From Psychrobacillus psychrotolerans (GTDB lineage: Bacteria; Bacillota; Bacilli; Bacillales_A; Planococcaceae): a DNA stretch of 64,000 nt. Both the position numbers and the translations under genes were made by a program. Position 1 is the first letter of the stretch. Every line of letters begins with the position of its first letter. Below are positions 19,422-31,276 of this stretch, piece by piece. The stretch is taken from positions 1-64,000 of the forward strand of contig NZ_FOXU01000008.1 in NCBI RefSeq assembly GCF_900115805.1. Direction: 5' to 3'. The notes beneath the pieces were generated by a model that saw only the letters and a program-made list of their open reading frames with translations, did no database searches and was not told where the DNA came from.

Positions 19422-21650
19422 ATGGAAATCATCGCGAAAAACTTATTGAATGGTATGAATAAAGAACAAGAAGAAGCCGTGAAGACAACAGAAGGTCCAC
19501 TTCTTATTATGGCAGGTGCAGGTTCAGGGAAAACACGTGTACTAACCCACCGAATTGCTTATTTAATCGTAGAAAAGGAAGTATACCCATCGAAAATACT
19601 AGCCATCACCTTTACCAATAAAGCAGCAAGAGAGATGCGAGAGCGTATAGATGGCTTATTAGGACCGGGGACTGGAGAAAGAATGTGGGTATCTACATTT
19701 CACTCCATGTGTGTACGTATTTTAAGAAGAGATATTGACCGAATAGGATATACAAAAAACTTTTCTATTTTAGATACAAGTGATCAGTTGACAGTTATTA
19801 AAAATGTTTTAAAAGAACAAAATATTGATTCAAAACAATATGATCCTCGTTCGATGTTAAATGCGATTAGTGGAGCCAAAAATATATGCATCGATTCGGA
19901 TATGTATCGTGCACAGATGAATGAGATGAATCCGTTTGAAAAGACAGTAGCAAATGTGTATCAAAGCTATCAAAAAAAATTGAGAAAGAACCAATCACTC
20001 GATTTTGATGATTTAATCATGCTAACATCAACGCTGTTTAAACGAGTTCCTGATGTCCTGGAGTTTTATCAAAACAAATTCCAGTATATCCATGTAGATG
20101 AATATCAAGATACAAACAAAGCGCAGTATGAGTTAGTACAAATGCTTGCTAAAAAGTTCAAAAATATTTGTGTTGTTGGTGACTCGGATCAATCGATTTA
20201 TCGTTGGCGTGGAGCAGATATTCAGAATATCCTATCGTTTGAAAAAGATTATCCTAATGCAAAAGCCATCATGCTAGAACAAAATTATCGTTCTTCTCAA
20301 CGAATCTTACAGGCAGCAAATGACGTCATTGGTAATAACACGAGTAGATACCCGAAGGTTTTACGAACAGAGAATCTAGATGGGGAAAAAATCGAGTTAT
20401 TCCGTGCGATGAATGAACAGCAGGAAGCACAATATGTCGTTCAAAAAATTCAAGATTTAATGGAATTAGAGAATCGTACATTAAATGATTTTGCCGTTTT
20501 ATATCGGACGAATGCCCAGTCACGTGTGATGGAGGAAGTACTTGTAAAATCGAATATGGCCTATACAATTGTGGGCGGTACAAAGTTCTATGATCGTAAA
20601 GAGATTAAAGACTTACTTGCCTACCTGCGTCTAATAGCAAATAACGATGATGATTTATCACTTGCTCGAATTATTAATGAGCCGAAACGAAATATTGGAG
20701 CGACTTCTTTTGAACGTATGGCTCTCTATGCAATAGACCAAGATCGTTCGATTTTAGATGCATTAAACGAAGTCGACTTTATGGGGATACCTGCTCGGGC
20801 TGTAAACTCTGTTATTCAATTCCAAGGGCTGATCAATAACTTAACCCAAATGCAGGAGTTTTTGTCTGTCACAGAAATAGTGGAGCAAGTGCTTGATAAA
20901 ACAGGGTATCGTACGATGCTTAAAAATGAAAAGACAATTGAATCGGAAAGTCGATTAGAAAATATTGAAGAGTTTTTATCAGTAACGAAAGCATTTGAGA
21001 AACAGAGTGAAGATAAGTCATTAGTTGCCTTTTTAACCGACCTGGCACTTATCTCAGATATAGATAAGTTGGATGAAGAGGAAGATATATCAAAAGGGAA
21101 TATTATATTAATGACGATGCATGCCGCAAAAGGCTTGGAATTTCCAGTAGTATTTATCATAGGGATGGAAGAAAATATATTCCCACATTCACGTTCTCTT
21201 GGTGATGATGATGAAATGGAAGAGGAACGGCGCTTGGCTTATGTAGGAATCACTCGTGCAGAAGAAAGACTTGTGATAACCTGTGCCCAGTCTCGAACTA
21301 TTTTTGGTCGTGGCAGTTTTAATAGCCCATCTCGTTTTATCAAAGAGATTTCAGATGATATTATTGAGGTCGTTGGATGGACTAAAGACACCGGCAAAAA
21401 TCCAGAAAGAAATGCAAAAGCTATGGCTAACACTCGTAAAGCAGTAGTTACTCGTCCGGCATATAACGAGTCTGGTGGGGATAAAATGGGCTGGCAAGTT
21501 GGAGATAAAGCGACTCATAAAAAATGGGGCGAAGGTATGGTTGTCAGTGTTCGTGGCGATGGTGAGAATACCGAGCTAGATATTGCATTTCCAAGTCCTA
21601 CGGGCATTAAGCGTCTGCTTGCTAAGTTTGCCCCTATCGAAAAAGTATAA
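19422..21650 (+). CDS. pcrA: ATP-dependent DNA helicase PcrA
   Basis: A superfamily 1A 3'-5' helicase (UvrD type) needed for repair and for clearing recombinase and stalled replication. [19 protein letters not shown] holds the Walker A lysine (about residue 38); [15 protein letters not shown] is the DExx box; [15 protein letters not shown] is motif [18 protein letters not shown] and [14 protein letters not shown] are motifs V and VI. The C-terminal tail ends with the conserved [12 protein letters not shown] module that contacts RNA polymerase in this family. It has 742 residues, SD GAAAGGAAG, and pairs with ligA 21 nt downstream. Confidence 0.97.
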   Translation: MEIIAKNLLNGMNKEQEEAVKTTEGPLLIMAGAGSGKTRVLTHRIAYLIVEKEVYPSKILAITFTNKAAREMRERIDGLLGPGTGERMWVSTFHSMCVRILRRDIDRIGYTKNFSILDTSDQLTVIKNVLKEQNIDSKQYDPRSMLNAISGAKNICIDSDMYRAQMNEMNPFEKTVANVYQSYQKKLRKNQSLDFDDLIMLTSTLFKRVPDVLEFYQNKFQYIHVDEYQDTNKAQYELVQMLAKKFKNICVVGDSDQSIYRWRGADIQNILSFEKDYPNAKAIMLEQNYRSSQRILQAANDVIGNNTSRYPKVLRTENLDGEKIELFRAMNEQQEAQYVVQKIQDLMELENRTLNDFAVLYRTNAQSRVMEEVLVKSNMAYTIVGGTKFYDRKEIKDLLAYLRLIANNDDDLSLARIINEPKRNIGATSFERMALYAIDQDRSILDALNEVDFMGIPARAVNSVIQFQGLINNLTQMQEFLSVTEIVEQVLDKTGYRTMLKNEKTIESESRLENIEEFLSVTKAFEKQSEDKSLVAFLTDLALISDIDKLDEEEDISKGNIILMTMHAAKGLEFPVVFIIGMEENIFPHSRSLGDDDEMEEERRLAYVGITRAEERLVITCAQSRTIFGRGSFNSPSRFIKEISDDIIEVVGWTKDTGKNPERNAKAMANTRKAVVTRPAYNESGGDKMGWQVGDKATHKKWGEGMVVSVRGDGENTELDIAFPSPTGIKRLLAKFAPIEKV

Positions 21651-23675
<2,025 letters not shown>

Positions 23676-23689
23676 AGGGAGTGGCGAAC

Positions 23690-24826
23690 ATGACCAAAAA
23701 ACATATAGGCATGTTGACGCTGGCTTTATTACTAACGGTTTCTGGGTGTGCTCCTTCTTTAGATGACGAAACAAAAGTTATACAAAATACAGAAGAAGAA
23801 GAGACCAAGACAGTAATAATTCCGAGTTTGCAGCTAGATGAAACATACTACAGAACATTATTACCTTATGAGGAAAGTGCAAGTAAAGGATTAGTATTAT
23901 CTAATTTGTCTACTAAGTACGATATGAAGGAAGTGGAAACTGGACTTCTACGTATTTCACAAAATGAATTCTCGCCTGATAAGTATTTGTTCCAGGAGGG
24001 ACAGTACCTAGATACGACAACACTGAAGAAATGGCTTGCAAGAAGCAACCAAGCAGAAGGTGGATTAAACCCGGATGATAAAGGTTTAACTGGAGAAGAA
24101 AAAGCCCAAAAAGCACCAGTCTATATCACGCATATTGTGGAACAAAACTATTTGGAAAAAGTAGATAATAAAGTTAGTCTATCTGGGATATCTATTGGAT
24201 TGGCGTTAAATTCCACGTATTATTACACGAAGGAAAAATACGGTGCTACTTATGAAGAAAAGCTGAGCCAGGCTCAGATTGAAGAGAATGGAAGAAGAAT
24301 TGCGGAAGAAGTAGTTACCCGTTTACGTAAGATAGATGGTCTTGCAGATATTCCAATTGTAGTAGGTTTGTTTAAGCAAAATAGCCGAAATGCAGTTGTT
24401 CCAGGAACATACTTCTCCTATAGCACTGCGCCAGCGGGCAAAAATGTGTCTGATTGGAAGGGAAATGATGAGGAATATATTTTATTCCCAACTGCTGAAT
24501 CAGAAGAAAAGTACCGAGATTTAGATACAATTTTCCGGAACTTCAAAATGGATGTAGAGACATATTTCCCTAACTATACAAGCATTATTGGGACTGGTTA
24601 TTTCAAAGACAAACAGCTTCAAAAATGGACGATCACCATTCCTATTCAGTTTTATGGAACGGCAGAGATAATTGGCTTTACACAGTATTTGGCTGGACTT
24701 GTAAAGGATCATTTTAATCCATCGATGAATGTAGAATTACAGGTTAATTCCTTGGATGGTGCAGAAGCATTACTTGTTAAAAAAACTGGCGATGAAGAAG
24801 CTTATGTCCATATTTACACGCAATAG
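23690..24826 (+). CDS. CamS/YerH sex pheromone-like lipoprotein
   Basis: A 378-residue lipoprotein of the CamS family (B. subtilis YerH). The signal MLTLALLLTVSGC ends in a lipobox with Cys22. The body includes RISQNEFSPDKYLFQEGQYL and RNAVVPGTYFSYSTAP, typical of the family. In enterococci and staphylococci the cleaved signal peptide of relatives yields a pheromone; a role here is not established. The ATG at 23690 follows AAAGGGAG by about 8 nt. The gene follows ligA after 14 nt. Confidence 0.88.
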   Translation: MTKKHIGMLTLALLLTVSGCAPSLDDETKVIQNTEEEETKTVIIPSLQLDETYYRTLLPYEESASKGLVLSNLSTKYDMKEVETGLLRISQNEFSPDKYLFQEGQYLDTTTLKKWLARSNQAEGGLNPDDKGLTGEEKAQKAPVYITHIVEQNYLEKVDNKVSLSGISIGLALNSTYYYTKEKYGATYEEKLSQAQIEENGRRIAEEVVTRLRKIDGLADIPIVVGLFKQNSRNAVVPGTYFSYSTAPAGKNVSDWKGNDEEYILFPTAESEEKYRDLDTIFRNFKMDVETYFPNYTSIIGTGYFKDKQLQKWTITIPIQFYGTAEIIGFTQYLAGLVKDHFNPSMNVELQVNSLDGAEALLVKKTGDEEAYVHIYTQ

Positions 24827-24899
24827 GCTACACTCTGTTCAAGTAGAGTGAAAAATGATATGATATTTCGTATGGTTATTGAATTCGGAGGTGTTATAA

Positions 24900-25190
24900 A
24901 TGGCGGAATTAACAAAAGAAGAAGTTAAGCATGTTGCGCATCTTGCAAGACTTGCAATTACAGAAGAAGAGGCAGAAAAGTTTGCGCTACAACTAGGAGC
25001 AATCACGGAATTTGCTGAGCAATTAAAAGAATTAGATACAACAAATGTAGAACCTACTACACATGTCCTACCTTTAGTAAACGTGTTACGCGAAGATGTA
25101 GCTACAAAAGGATTAGACCGTGATACGATGATGTTAAATGTTAAAGAACAAGAAGCAGGACAAGTAAAAGTACCATCAATAATGGACTAA
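24900..25190 (+). CDS. gatC: Asp/Glu-tRNA amidotransferase subunit GatC
   Basis: A 96-residue subunit that holds GatA and GatB together in the amidotransferase converting Glu-tRNA(Gln) and Asp-tRNA(Asn) to the amidated forms. [20 protein letters not shown] (about residues 9-28) is the helical interface with GatA, and [18 protein letters not shown] the extended arm. A GGAGG SD precedes the ATG, and gatA follows after 21 nt. Confidence 0.96.
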   Translation: MAELTKEEVKHVAHLARLAITEEEAEKFALQLGAITEFAEQLKELDTTNVEPTTHVLPLVNVLREDVATKGLDRDTMMLNVKEQEAGQVKVPSIMD

Positions 25191-25211
25191 TAGATGTAAG
25201 GAGGGAAAATC

Positions 25212-26675
25212 ATGACGTTATTTAATCACTCAGCGAAAGAACTACAAGCACTTGTACATAGTAAAGAAGTTTCTTTAGTAGATTTGACTAACGAAGCTTT
25301 TGGACGTGTGGAAAAACTAGATGGCGAGGTAGAAGCCTTCTTAGCTTTGAACAAAGAAAAAGCATTAGAAACAGCTACAGAATTAGAAAAAGTTCCTTTT
25401 GAAGAACGTGGACCATTATTTGGGTTACCGATCGGAGTGAAGGATAATATCGTAACTGAAGGATTAGAAACGACTTGTGCAAGTAAAATTTTACAAGGAT
25501 TCAATCCTATCTATGATGCAACTGTTGTGAAAAAGTTGCGCGAGGCTGGAATGATTACAATTGGTAAACTGAATATGGATGAGTTTGCAATGGGATCTTC
25601 CAATGAAAACTCAGCATATAAAACAACAAAAAATCCATGGTCATTAGATCGTGTTCCTGGTGGATCTTCAGGTGCATCTGCAGCAGCTGTAGCAGCTGGT
25701 GAAGTACCATTCTCCTTAGGGTCAGATACAGGTGGATCTATTCGTCAACCGGCATCCTATTGTGGTGTTGTTGGGATGAAACCTACATACGGACGTGTGT
25801 CCCGTTTTGGATTAGTAGCGTTTGCATCTTCTTTAGATCAAATTGGTCCAATCACTCGTAATGTAGAAGACAATGCACTACTTTTAGAAGCAATTTCTGG
25901 AGTTGATGCACATGACTCTACTTCGGCAGATGTTGAGGTTCCAAACTTTGCAGCTGCTCTTACTGGAGATATTAAAGGTCTTCGTATTGCCGTGCCTAAA
26001 GAGTATTTAGGAGAAGGTGTAAGTGAAGCGGTTCGTGGGTCTATTATGGATGCATTGAAAGTATTAGAAGCAAAAGGAGCTACTTGGGAAGAGGTTTCAT
26101 TGCCACATTCTAAATATGCTTTAGCGACATATTATATTCTTTCTTCTTCAGAGGCTTCTTCTAACCTTTCTCGTTTTGATGGAATTCGTTATGGCTTCCG
26201 TGCTGAAAACGTAGAAAACTTATTGGACCTTTATAAAGAAACACGTGCGCAAGGATTTGGGGACGAAGTTAAACGTCGTATTATGCTTGGGACTTACTCG
26301 TTAAGTGCTGGAACATATGATGCTTACTATAAAAAAGCGCAGCAAGTTCGTACGCTTATCAAACAAGATTTCGATAAAGTTTTAGCTGACTATGATGTAA
26401 TCGTAGGACCAACTGCACCAACTCCAGCATTCAAAATTGGAGAAAACGTAGAAGATCCATTGACGATGTATGCCAATGATATATTAACAATCCCAATTAA
26501 CCTTGCAGGTTTGCCAGCAATTTCTATCCCTTGTGGATTTGAAGATGGAATGCCGCTAGGATTGCAAATTATCGGAAATTATTTTGATGAGTCCACGATT
26601 TATCGTGTAGCACATGTTTACGAGCAGTCTACTGATTTCCATAAACAAACTCCTCAAATATGGGAGGGAAAATAA
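25212..26675 (+). CDS. gatA: Asp/Glu-tRNA amidotransferase subunit GatA
   Basis: An amidase-signature enzyme that hydrolyses glutamine and channels ammonia to GatB. The Ser-cisSer-Lys triad is visible: Lys in IGVKDNIV (about residue 79), and the two serines in [20 protein letters not shown] and [19 protein letters not shown] (about 150-185). The length of 487 residues is normal. The stop lies one base before the gatB start. Confidence 0.97.
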   Translation: MTLFNHSAKELQALVHSKEVSLVDLTNEAFGRVEKLDGEVEAFLALNKEKALETATELEKVPFEERGPLFGLPIGVKDNIVTEGLETTCASKILQGFNPIYDATVVKKLREAGMITIGKLNMDEFAMGSSNENSAYKTTKNPWSLDRVPGGSSGASAAAVAAGEVPFSLGSDTGGSIRQPASYCGVVGMKPTYGRVSRFGLVAFASSLDQIGPITRNVEDNALLLEAISGVDAHDSTSADVEVPNFAAALTGDIKGLRIAVPKEYLGEGVSEAVRGSIMDALKVLEAKGATWEEVSLPHSKYALATYYILSSSEASSNLSRFDGIRYGFRAENVENLLDLYKETRAQGFGDEVKRRIMLGTYSLSAGTYDAYYKKAQQVRTLIKQDFDKVLADYDVIVGPTAPTPAFKIGENVEDPLTMYANDILTIPINLAGLPAISIPCGFEDGMPLGLQIIGNYFDESTIYRVAHVYEQSTDFHKQTPQIWEGK

Positions 26676-26676
26676 C

Positions 26677-28104
26677 ATGAACTTTGAAACAGTTATTGGT
26701 TTAGAAGTACACGTTGAGTTAAAAACAGAGTCGAAAATCTTCTCATCCGCACCTAATCATTTTGGTGCTGAACCAAACACTAATACAACAGTAGTAGACC
26801 TAGGATACCCTGGTGTTTTACCAGTATTGAATAAAAATGTAGTCGATTTTGCGATGCGTGCAGCACTCGCATTAAATATGGAAATTGAACAAAATACAAA
26901 GTTTGATCGCAAAAACTATTTCTATCCAGATAATCCGAAAGCATATCAAATTTCACAATTTGATAAACCAATCGGTAAAAATGGTTGGGTTGAAATTGAA
27001 GTCAATGGTGAGAAAAAACGTATCGGGATTACTCGTCTACATATGGAAGAAGATGCTGGGAAGCTTTCACATGCAGATGGATATTCACTAGTAGACTTTA
27101 ACCGTCAAGGAACTCCACTAGTAGAAATCGTTTCAGAGCCAGATATTCGTACTCCTGAGGAAGCATATGCTTACTTAGAAAAAGTTAAATCAATTATCCA
27201 ATATACAGACGTTTCTGACTGTAAAATGGAAGAAGGATCTTTACGCTGTGATGCCAATATTTCTATTCGTCCATATGGTCAAGAGGAATTTGGGACTAAA
27301 ACAGAGTTGAAGAACTTAAACTCTTTCAACTTTGTACGTAGAGGATTAGAGCACGAAGAGATTCGTCAAGCAGAAGTATTATCTACTGGTGGAATTATTG
27401 AACAAGAAACTCGTCGCTATGATGAGAAAACTGGTAAAACGATTCTTATGCGTGTAAAAGAAGGTACGGATGACTATCGTTATTTCCCAGAGCCAGATTT
27501 AGTGGATCTTGTAATTGATGATGCATGGTTAGAACGTGTACGCTCAGAAATCCCTGAACTACCAGATGCGCGTAAACAACGTTATATCCAAGAGCTTGGA
27601 TTATCTCCATATGATGCACATGTATTAACATTGTCTAAAGATATGGCTAACTTCTTTGAAGCAACCATTGCTGATGGCGCAGACGTAAAACTGGCTGCTA
27701 ACTGGATGATGGGTGAGGTTTCTGCATACCTAAATGCAGACCAAAAAGAGTTGAAGGATATAGAACTTACTCCTGCTAATCTTTCTGGAATGATCAAACT
27801 AATCTCTGATGGCACCATTTCTTCAAAAATTGCGAAAAAAGTATTCAAAGAGCTTGCTGATAATGGCGGAGACGCTGCGGAAGTAGTAAAAGCTAAAGGC
27901 TTAGTACAAATTTCGGACGAAGGCGCACTTCGTGAAATCGTTACAGCAACACTGGATACTAACCCACAATCTATTGAAGATTTTAAAAACGGAAAAGACC
28001 GCGCAATCGGCTTCTTAGTTGGACAAATCATGAAAGCAACAAAAGGCCAAGCAAACCCGCCTCTTGTTAACAAAATCTTGAACGAAGAAATTACTAAACG
28101 CTAA
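26677..28104 (+). CDS. gatB: Asp/Glu-tRNA amidotransferase subunit GatB
   Basis: The tRNA-binding kinase/amidase subunit that activates the tRNA-borne glutamate or aspartate. [18 protein letters not shown] starts the protein, [19 protein letters not shown] and [12 protein letters not shown] line the active site, and the C-terminal YqeY-like tail (from about residue 400) contacts tRNA. The ATG at 26677 follows GGGAGG by 9 nt, giving 475 residues. Last gene of gatCAB. Confidence 0.97.
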   Translation: MNFETVIGLEVHVELKTESKIFSSAPNHFGAEPNTNTTVVDLGYPGVLPVLNKNVVDFAMRAALALNMEIEQNTKFDRKNYFYPDNPKAYQISQFDKPIGKNGWVEIEVNGEKKRIGITRLHMEEDAGKLSHADGYSLVDFNRQGTPLVEIVSEPDIRTPEEAYAYLEKVKSIIQYTDVSDCKMEEGSLRCDANISIRPYGQEEFGTKTELKNLNSFNFVRRGLEHEEIRQAEVLSTGGIIEQETRRYDEKTGKTILMRVKEGTDDYRYFPEPDLVDLVIDDAWLERVRSEIPELPDARKQRYIQELGLSPYDAHVLTLSKDMANFFEATIADGADVKLAANWMMGEVSAYLNADQKELKDIELTPANLSGMIKLISDGTISSKIAKKVFKELADNGGDAAEVVKAKGLVQISDEGALREIVTATLDTNPQSIEDFKNGKDRAIGFLVGQIMKATKGQANPPLVNKILNEEITKR

Positions 28105-28109
28105 TACTC

Positions 28110-28143
28110 AAGGATACCCACTTAAAGTGGGTATCCTTTTTTT
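28110..28143 (+). terminator. Terminator of gatCAB
   Basis: AAGGATACCCACTT pairs with AAGTGGGTATCCTT with almost no loop, followed by a T run. Confidence 0.92.
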
Positions 28144-28160
28144 GTGGGAATATTTAACTC

Positions 28161-28293
28161 GTCTCTCGTATAGATGCAAAGTTCTCTCGGATAAAAGTCA
28201 ATCACTCTCGTATAGTGGATATTTCGAGGTGTCTCTCGTAAGGATTCGAAACGCTCTCGGATAGCAGTTGATCACACTCATTAGTACAGAAAT
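28161..28293 (+). repeat. Second 21-nt periodic array, CTCTCGKATAG type
   Basis: Cores ending in CTCTCG finish at 28168, 28189, 28210, 28238 and 28259, and a sixth degenerate unit (ACTCA) at 28280. The steps are 21, 21, 28, 21 and 21 nt. Full cores read CTCTCGTATAG, CTCTCGGATAA, CTCTCGTATAG, CTCTCGTAAGG and CTCTCGGATAG. The layout is like the purN-purH array but with another core. No reading frame or hairpin explains it. Confidence 0.82.
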
Positions 28294-28378
28294 TTATGAA
28301 TAAAATTGTATTTATTTCCAAGAAAACTGATGCTATGATAAATGAATATTTATGTAACATATAAAGAGGTGAATCAAG

Positions 28379-29008
28379 GTGGAGCTATGCTTTATTGGTG
28401 GGGGACATGTTTTAAAGGGTGAGCTAGATGATATATTTGAAGAATTGACGAAAAAGATTAAAGCAAATGCAAAAGTTTTAGTAGTTCCTTTTGCGACAGA
28501 AGTTTCTAATTATGACAGCTGGATGGTAAATCTAAAACAGGCTTTTTCTACCTATACAAACACTACACTTAGTTTATTACATGAGGACCTATCCAAAAAT
28601 GAAATGGAAGATTTGATAAATGAGAGCGATGTTCTGTATTTAATAGGCGGGAGACCAGAAAAATTACTTCAGCTGATTGAAGAAAAAGAACTTGCTAGGA
28701 GTATTGAAAATTTTCCTGGGTTATTAATCGGTTATAGTGCAGGGGCTTTAGCATTTTGTAAGGATTGTCTTTTAACTAAAGACGATGACTATCCGGAGTC
28801 CTTAGTTATAAAAGGGTTAGGTTTAGTGGACTTTAGTGTGGAGGTGCATTATAACGAAGCATCTGATGACGAATTGTCTACTCTTTCCTCCGCTCGTAGG
28901 ATTTATGCTCTCCCTGATGGAAGTGCCATTTTCTACAAAGAAGGTAAACTACATAAAAAAGTGAATGATGTCATTTTATTTGAATCAAAGAAAAAATCAA
29001 TGGTATAG
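28379..29008 (+). CDS. Peptidase E-like (S51 family) protein
   Basis: A 209-residue cytoplasmic protein of the type 1 glutamine amidotransferase-like fold. ELCFIGGGHV opens the fold, LYLIGGRPEKLLQLIEE resembles the S51 GG loop, and LIGYSAGALAF (about residues 117-127) holds the presumed nucleophile serine. Relatives are aspartyl dipeptidases or cyanophycinases; the substrate here is not readable. The GTG start follows AAAGAGGTGA. It stands alone between the repeat array and a terminator. Confidence 0.75.
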   Translation: MELCFIGGGHVLKGELDDIFEELTKKIKANAKVLVVPFATEVSNYDSWMVNLKQAFSTYTNTTLSLLHEDLSKNEMEDLINESDVLYLIGGRPEKLLQLIEEKELARSIENFPGLLIGYSAGALAFCKDCLLTKDDDYPESLVIKGLGLVDFSVEVHYNEASDDELSTLSSARRIYALPDGSAIFYKEGKLHKKVNDVILFESKKKSMV

Positions 29009-29013
29009 AAATT

Positions 29014-29041
29014 GGCTGTCTTTGATGACAGTCTTTTTTTT
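29014..29041 (+). terminator. Terminator after peptidase E-like gene
   Basis: GGCTGTC pairs with GACAGTC (one G-U) around a 6-nt loop, followed by seven or more T residues. Confidence 0.8.
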
Positions 29042-29071
29042 GAAAATGAATGGCACAGTTTGTGACACTAA

Positions 29072-29366
29072 CATATAAAGATATTTGCTCAACTAAGTAA
29101 TGAGGATGAAAATGTACACTTGGGTTATATTGATTTAGAGAGCGGAAAATCACATGAAATTAAAGCACCTCCATTTTCAGAGACGCTATATCTGAAGACT
29201 ATAATTCGATAAACGTAAAGGAAACCACTAGTAAAAATAGAAGACAATGAGCAACATGAGTGAAAGACTTGTGCGACCACGCTTTACAGAAGAAGGCACG
29301 CTTGTGGTTAACGGTGAAGGGGAACAGAGAAAGCTGTATTTACAGGGTGTAAACTTCGAACAATAA
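29072..29366 (+). pseudogene. Decayed coding remnants, family unknown
   Basis: Two open pieces in different frames look protein-like. The first (29072-29212) ends HEIKAPPFSETLYLKTIIR. The second (29247-29366) includes RLVRPRFTEEGTLVVNGEGE and ends in a stop. Neither has an SD, and the two lie in different frames. They look like parts of one former gene for a beta-rich protein. I do not recognise the family. This fills the gap between 29041 and the thioredoxin-like gene. Confidence 0.45.
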
Positions 29367-29448
29367 TATAGTTTATATATTCATGAGTCTAGCTTGTTTG
29401 AATAACATTTAAAAACGAAGTATACTTATAAAAAAGGGGGCTACTCAC

Positions 29449-30012
29449 TTGACTACAGAACAACAGTATTTTGAAAATGCAAAACCACTAGCTCAATATA
29501 TGGATGATATGACTACGAAAAAAGAAGAATCTTTTAGCATCTATGAAAAATTTGATGTGCCAGCGGATGATGAATTCATTCAAGTACTAAAGGATAGAGC
29601 GCCACATATATTAGTTATTACAGAAGACTGGTGTGGCGATGCAATGATGAACAATGCGATATTGCGTAAAATTGCAGAAGCAGCAAATGTAGAAGTACGT
29701 GCTGTTTATCGCGATGAAAACTTGGATTTAATTGACCAGTATTTAACAAATGGTGGTCGTTCAATTCCCGTTTATTTGTTGATAAGCAAAGATGGTGAAG
29801 TGATTTCTAAATGGGGTCCCCGTGCAGAGAGTGTTCAGCAATTCGTAATGGACGGCAGAGCTAAATTCCCAGCCAAAGAAGACCCATCATTTGAGGAAAC
29901 TCAAAAAGAATTTTACGCACAAATGTCTAATGAATTTGTAAACAATCAAGAATTTCACCTAGCAGTATATGAAGCAATTCGTAATGCTTGGTTACCAGCA
30001 CTACAAAAATAA
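29449..30012 (+). CDS. Thioredoxin-family protein with WCGD site
   Basis: A 187-residue cytoplasmic protein with a thioredoxin-like fold. The segment ILVITEDWCGDAMMNNAIL (about residues 54-72) aligns with the thioredoxin active site, but the CxxC is replaced by CGDA, leaving a single cysteine. GRSIPVYLLISKDGEVISKWGPR carries the cis-proline loop. A redox role through the single cysteine, or a binding role, is inference. It starts with TTG after AAAAAGGGGG. Confidence 0.8.
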   Translation: MTTEQQYFENAKPLAQYMDDMTTKKEESFSIYEKFDVPADDEFIQVLKDRAPHILVITEDWCGDAMMNNAILRKIAEAANVEVRAVYRDENLDLIDQYLTNGGRSIPVYLLISKDGEVISKWGPRAESVQQFVMDGRAKFPAKEDPSFEETQKEFYAQMSNEFVNNQEFHLAVYEAIRNAWLPALQK

Positions 30013-30031
30013 TTAGGCTGATCAAATTCTT

Positions 30032-30061
30032 AAAGGAGTCGGCAACAGTCGACTCTTTTAA
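30032..30061 (+). terminator. Terminator after thioredoxin-family gene
   Basis: AAAGGAGTCG pairs with CGACTCTTTT around an 8-nt loop. The T tract is short. Confidence 0.7.
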
Positions 30062-30136
30062 TAGTGGAATGAAACTTTTTTTGATGAAACATAGTCTTTA
30101 TAATAACAAAGATTGTGAAACAGAAAGGAAATAAGT

Positions 30137-31048
30137 ATGAAACGTGCACGAATTATCTATAATCCAACTTCTGGAAGAGAACTATTTAAAAAGAACTTAG
30201 CAGAAGTATTGGAAACGTTAGAGATTGCTGGGTATGAGACATCGTGTCACGCCACTACGCGTGAAGGTGATGCTACAGAGGCAGCGAGGAAAGCAGTGGA
30301 AAATGGCTTTGATATTATCATTGCATCTGGCGGAGATGGTACGCTAAATGAGGTTGTTGCAGGGGTAAGTGAATTCGAAAAGCGACCTAAAATTGGGCTG
30401 ATTCCAATGGGGACGACGAATGACTTTGCAAGAGCAGTTCATATTCCAAGAGACATAAAAAAAGCTGTGGAGATTATTGTTAAAGGTGATTCTATTCCAG
30501 TTGACGTGGGATTAGTTAATGATCGCTATTTTATCAATATTGCTGGTGGTGGTCGAATTACCGAGCTTACGTATGATGTACCAAGTAAACTGAAAACAAT
30601 GCTTGGGCAGCTTGCTTATTATTTAAAAGGGATTGAAATGCTTCCGTCGATTAAATCAACAAGAGTTAGAATTGAATATGATGGGGAAGTATTTGAAGAC
30701 GAGGCCATGATGTTCCTAGTTGGTTTAACGAACTCGGTCGGTGGTTTTGAAAAGCTTGCCCCAAGTTCAAGTATTAATGATGGATTGTTTTCTTTGTTAA
30801 TATTGAAAAAGTTGAACATAGCAGAGTTTATCCGTGTGGCATCTTTAGCCTTACGGGGGGAACATTTAACGGATCCCCATGTTATTTTTAAAAAAGCAAA
30901 ACATATTAAAGTAACTTCTGACGATATGGTTCTTTTAAATTTAGACGGAGAATACGGCGGAGTTATACCTGCCACATTCCAAAATTTACACAGACATATA
31001 GAGGTTTTCGTACCGATTGATGAAATACGTGAAGAGGATAGACCTTAA
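30137..31048 (+). CDS. dgkB: Diacylglycerol kinase DgkB
   Basis: A soluble diacylglycerol kinase that recycles diacylglycerol released during lipoteichoic acid synthesis into phosphatidic acid. ARIIYNPTSGRELFKKNL starts the fold, and the catalytic loop SGGDGTLNEVVAGV (about residues 67-80) has the GGDGT motif. PMGTTNDFARAVHIP (about 93-107) is the second nucleotide loop. At 303 residues it matches B. subtilis DgkB (YerQ), which lies in the same neighbourhood after gatCAB. SD GAAAGGAA precedes the ATG. Confidence 0.93.
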   Translation: MKRARIIYNPTSGRELFKKNLAEVLETLEIAGYETSCHATTREGDATEAARKAVENGFDIIIASGGDGTLNEVVAGVSEFEKRPKIGLIPMGTTNDFARAVHIPRDIKKAVEIIVKGDSIPVDVGLVNDRYFINIAGGGRITELTYDVPSKLKTMLGQLAYYLKGIEMLPSIKSTRVRIEYDGEVFEDEAMMFLVGLTNSVGGFEKLAPSSSINDGLFSLLILKKLNIAEFIRVASLALRGEHLTDPHVIFKKAKHIKVTSDDMVLLNLDGEYGGVIPATFQNLHRHIEVFVPIDEIREEDRP

Positions 31049-31050
31049 GT

Positions 31051-31087
31051 AAAAGCTCAGCATTTAATAAAATGCTGAGCTTTTTTA
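31051..31087 (+). terminator. Terminator after dgkB
   Basis: AAAAGCTCAGCATTT pairs with AAATGCTGAGCTTTT around a 4-nt loop, followed by T residues. Confidence 0.93.
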
Positions 31088-31165
31088 TATTGTTTTAGAA
31101 AACACCGATAGATAAAGTTCAATATTTTTGTTTTTGGGTAATATGATGATAAAGGGGTGGAGCAC

Positions 31166-31261
31166 ATGTATAAGAAACAAGAGAAGTATTTAATGTGGCT
31201 TGCTTTTGTTGTGGCAGGAATCATGATGCTATCAATAGCGGGGAGAATATTTGGGAACTAG
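31166..31261 (+). CDS. 31-residue single-span membrane protein before cydA
   Basis: A short ORF with SD AAAGGGGTGG encodes a basic N-terminus (MYKKQEKY) followed by one hydrophobic segment (LMWLAFVVAGIMMLSIAG, residues 9-26) and the tail RIFGN. It ends 15 nt before cydA. Its position suggests co-expression with the bd oxidase, perhaps as an assembly or accessory peptide. No family is recognised, and it could be non-functional leader sequence. Confidence 0.5.
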   Translation: MYKKQEKYLMWLAFVVAGIMMLSIAGRIFGN

Positions 31262-31276
31262 AATGGGGGAAGGCTG

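Noticed and set aside
27582-28073. A 163-codon minus-strand ORF inside gatB
   Set aside because: It is composed of the complement of gatB codons, with no family features.
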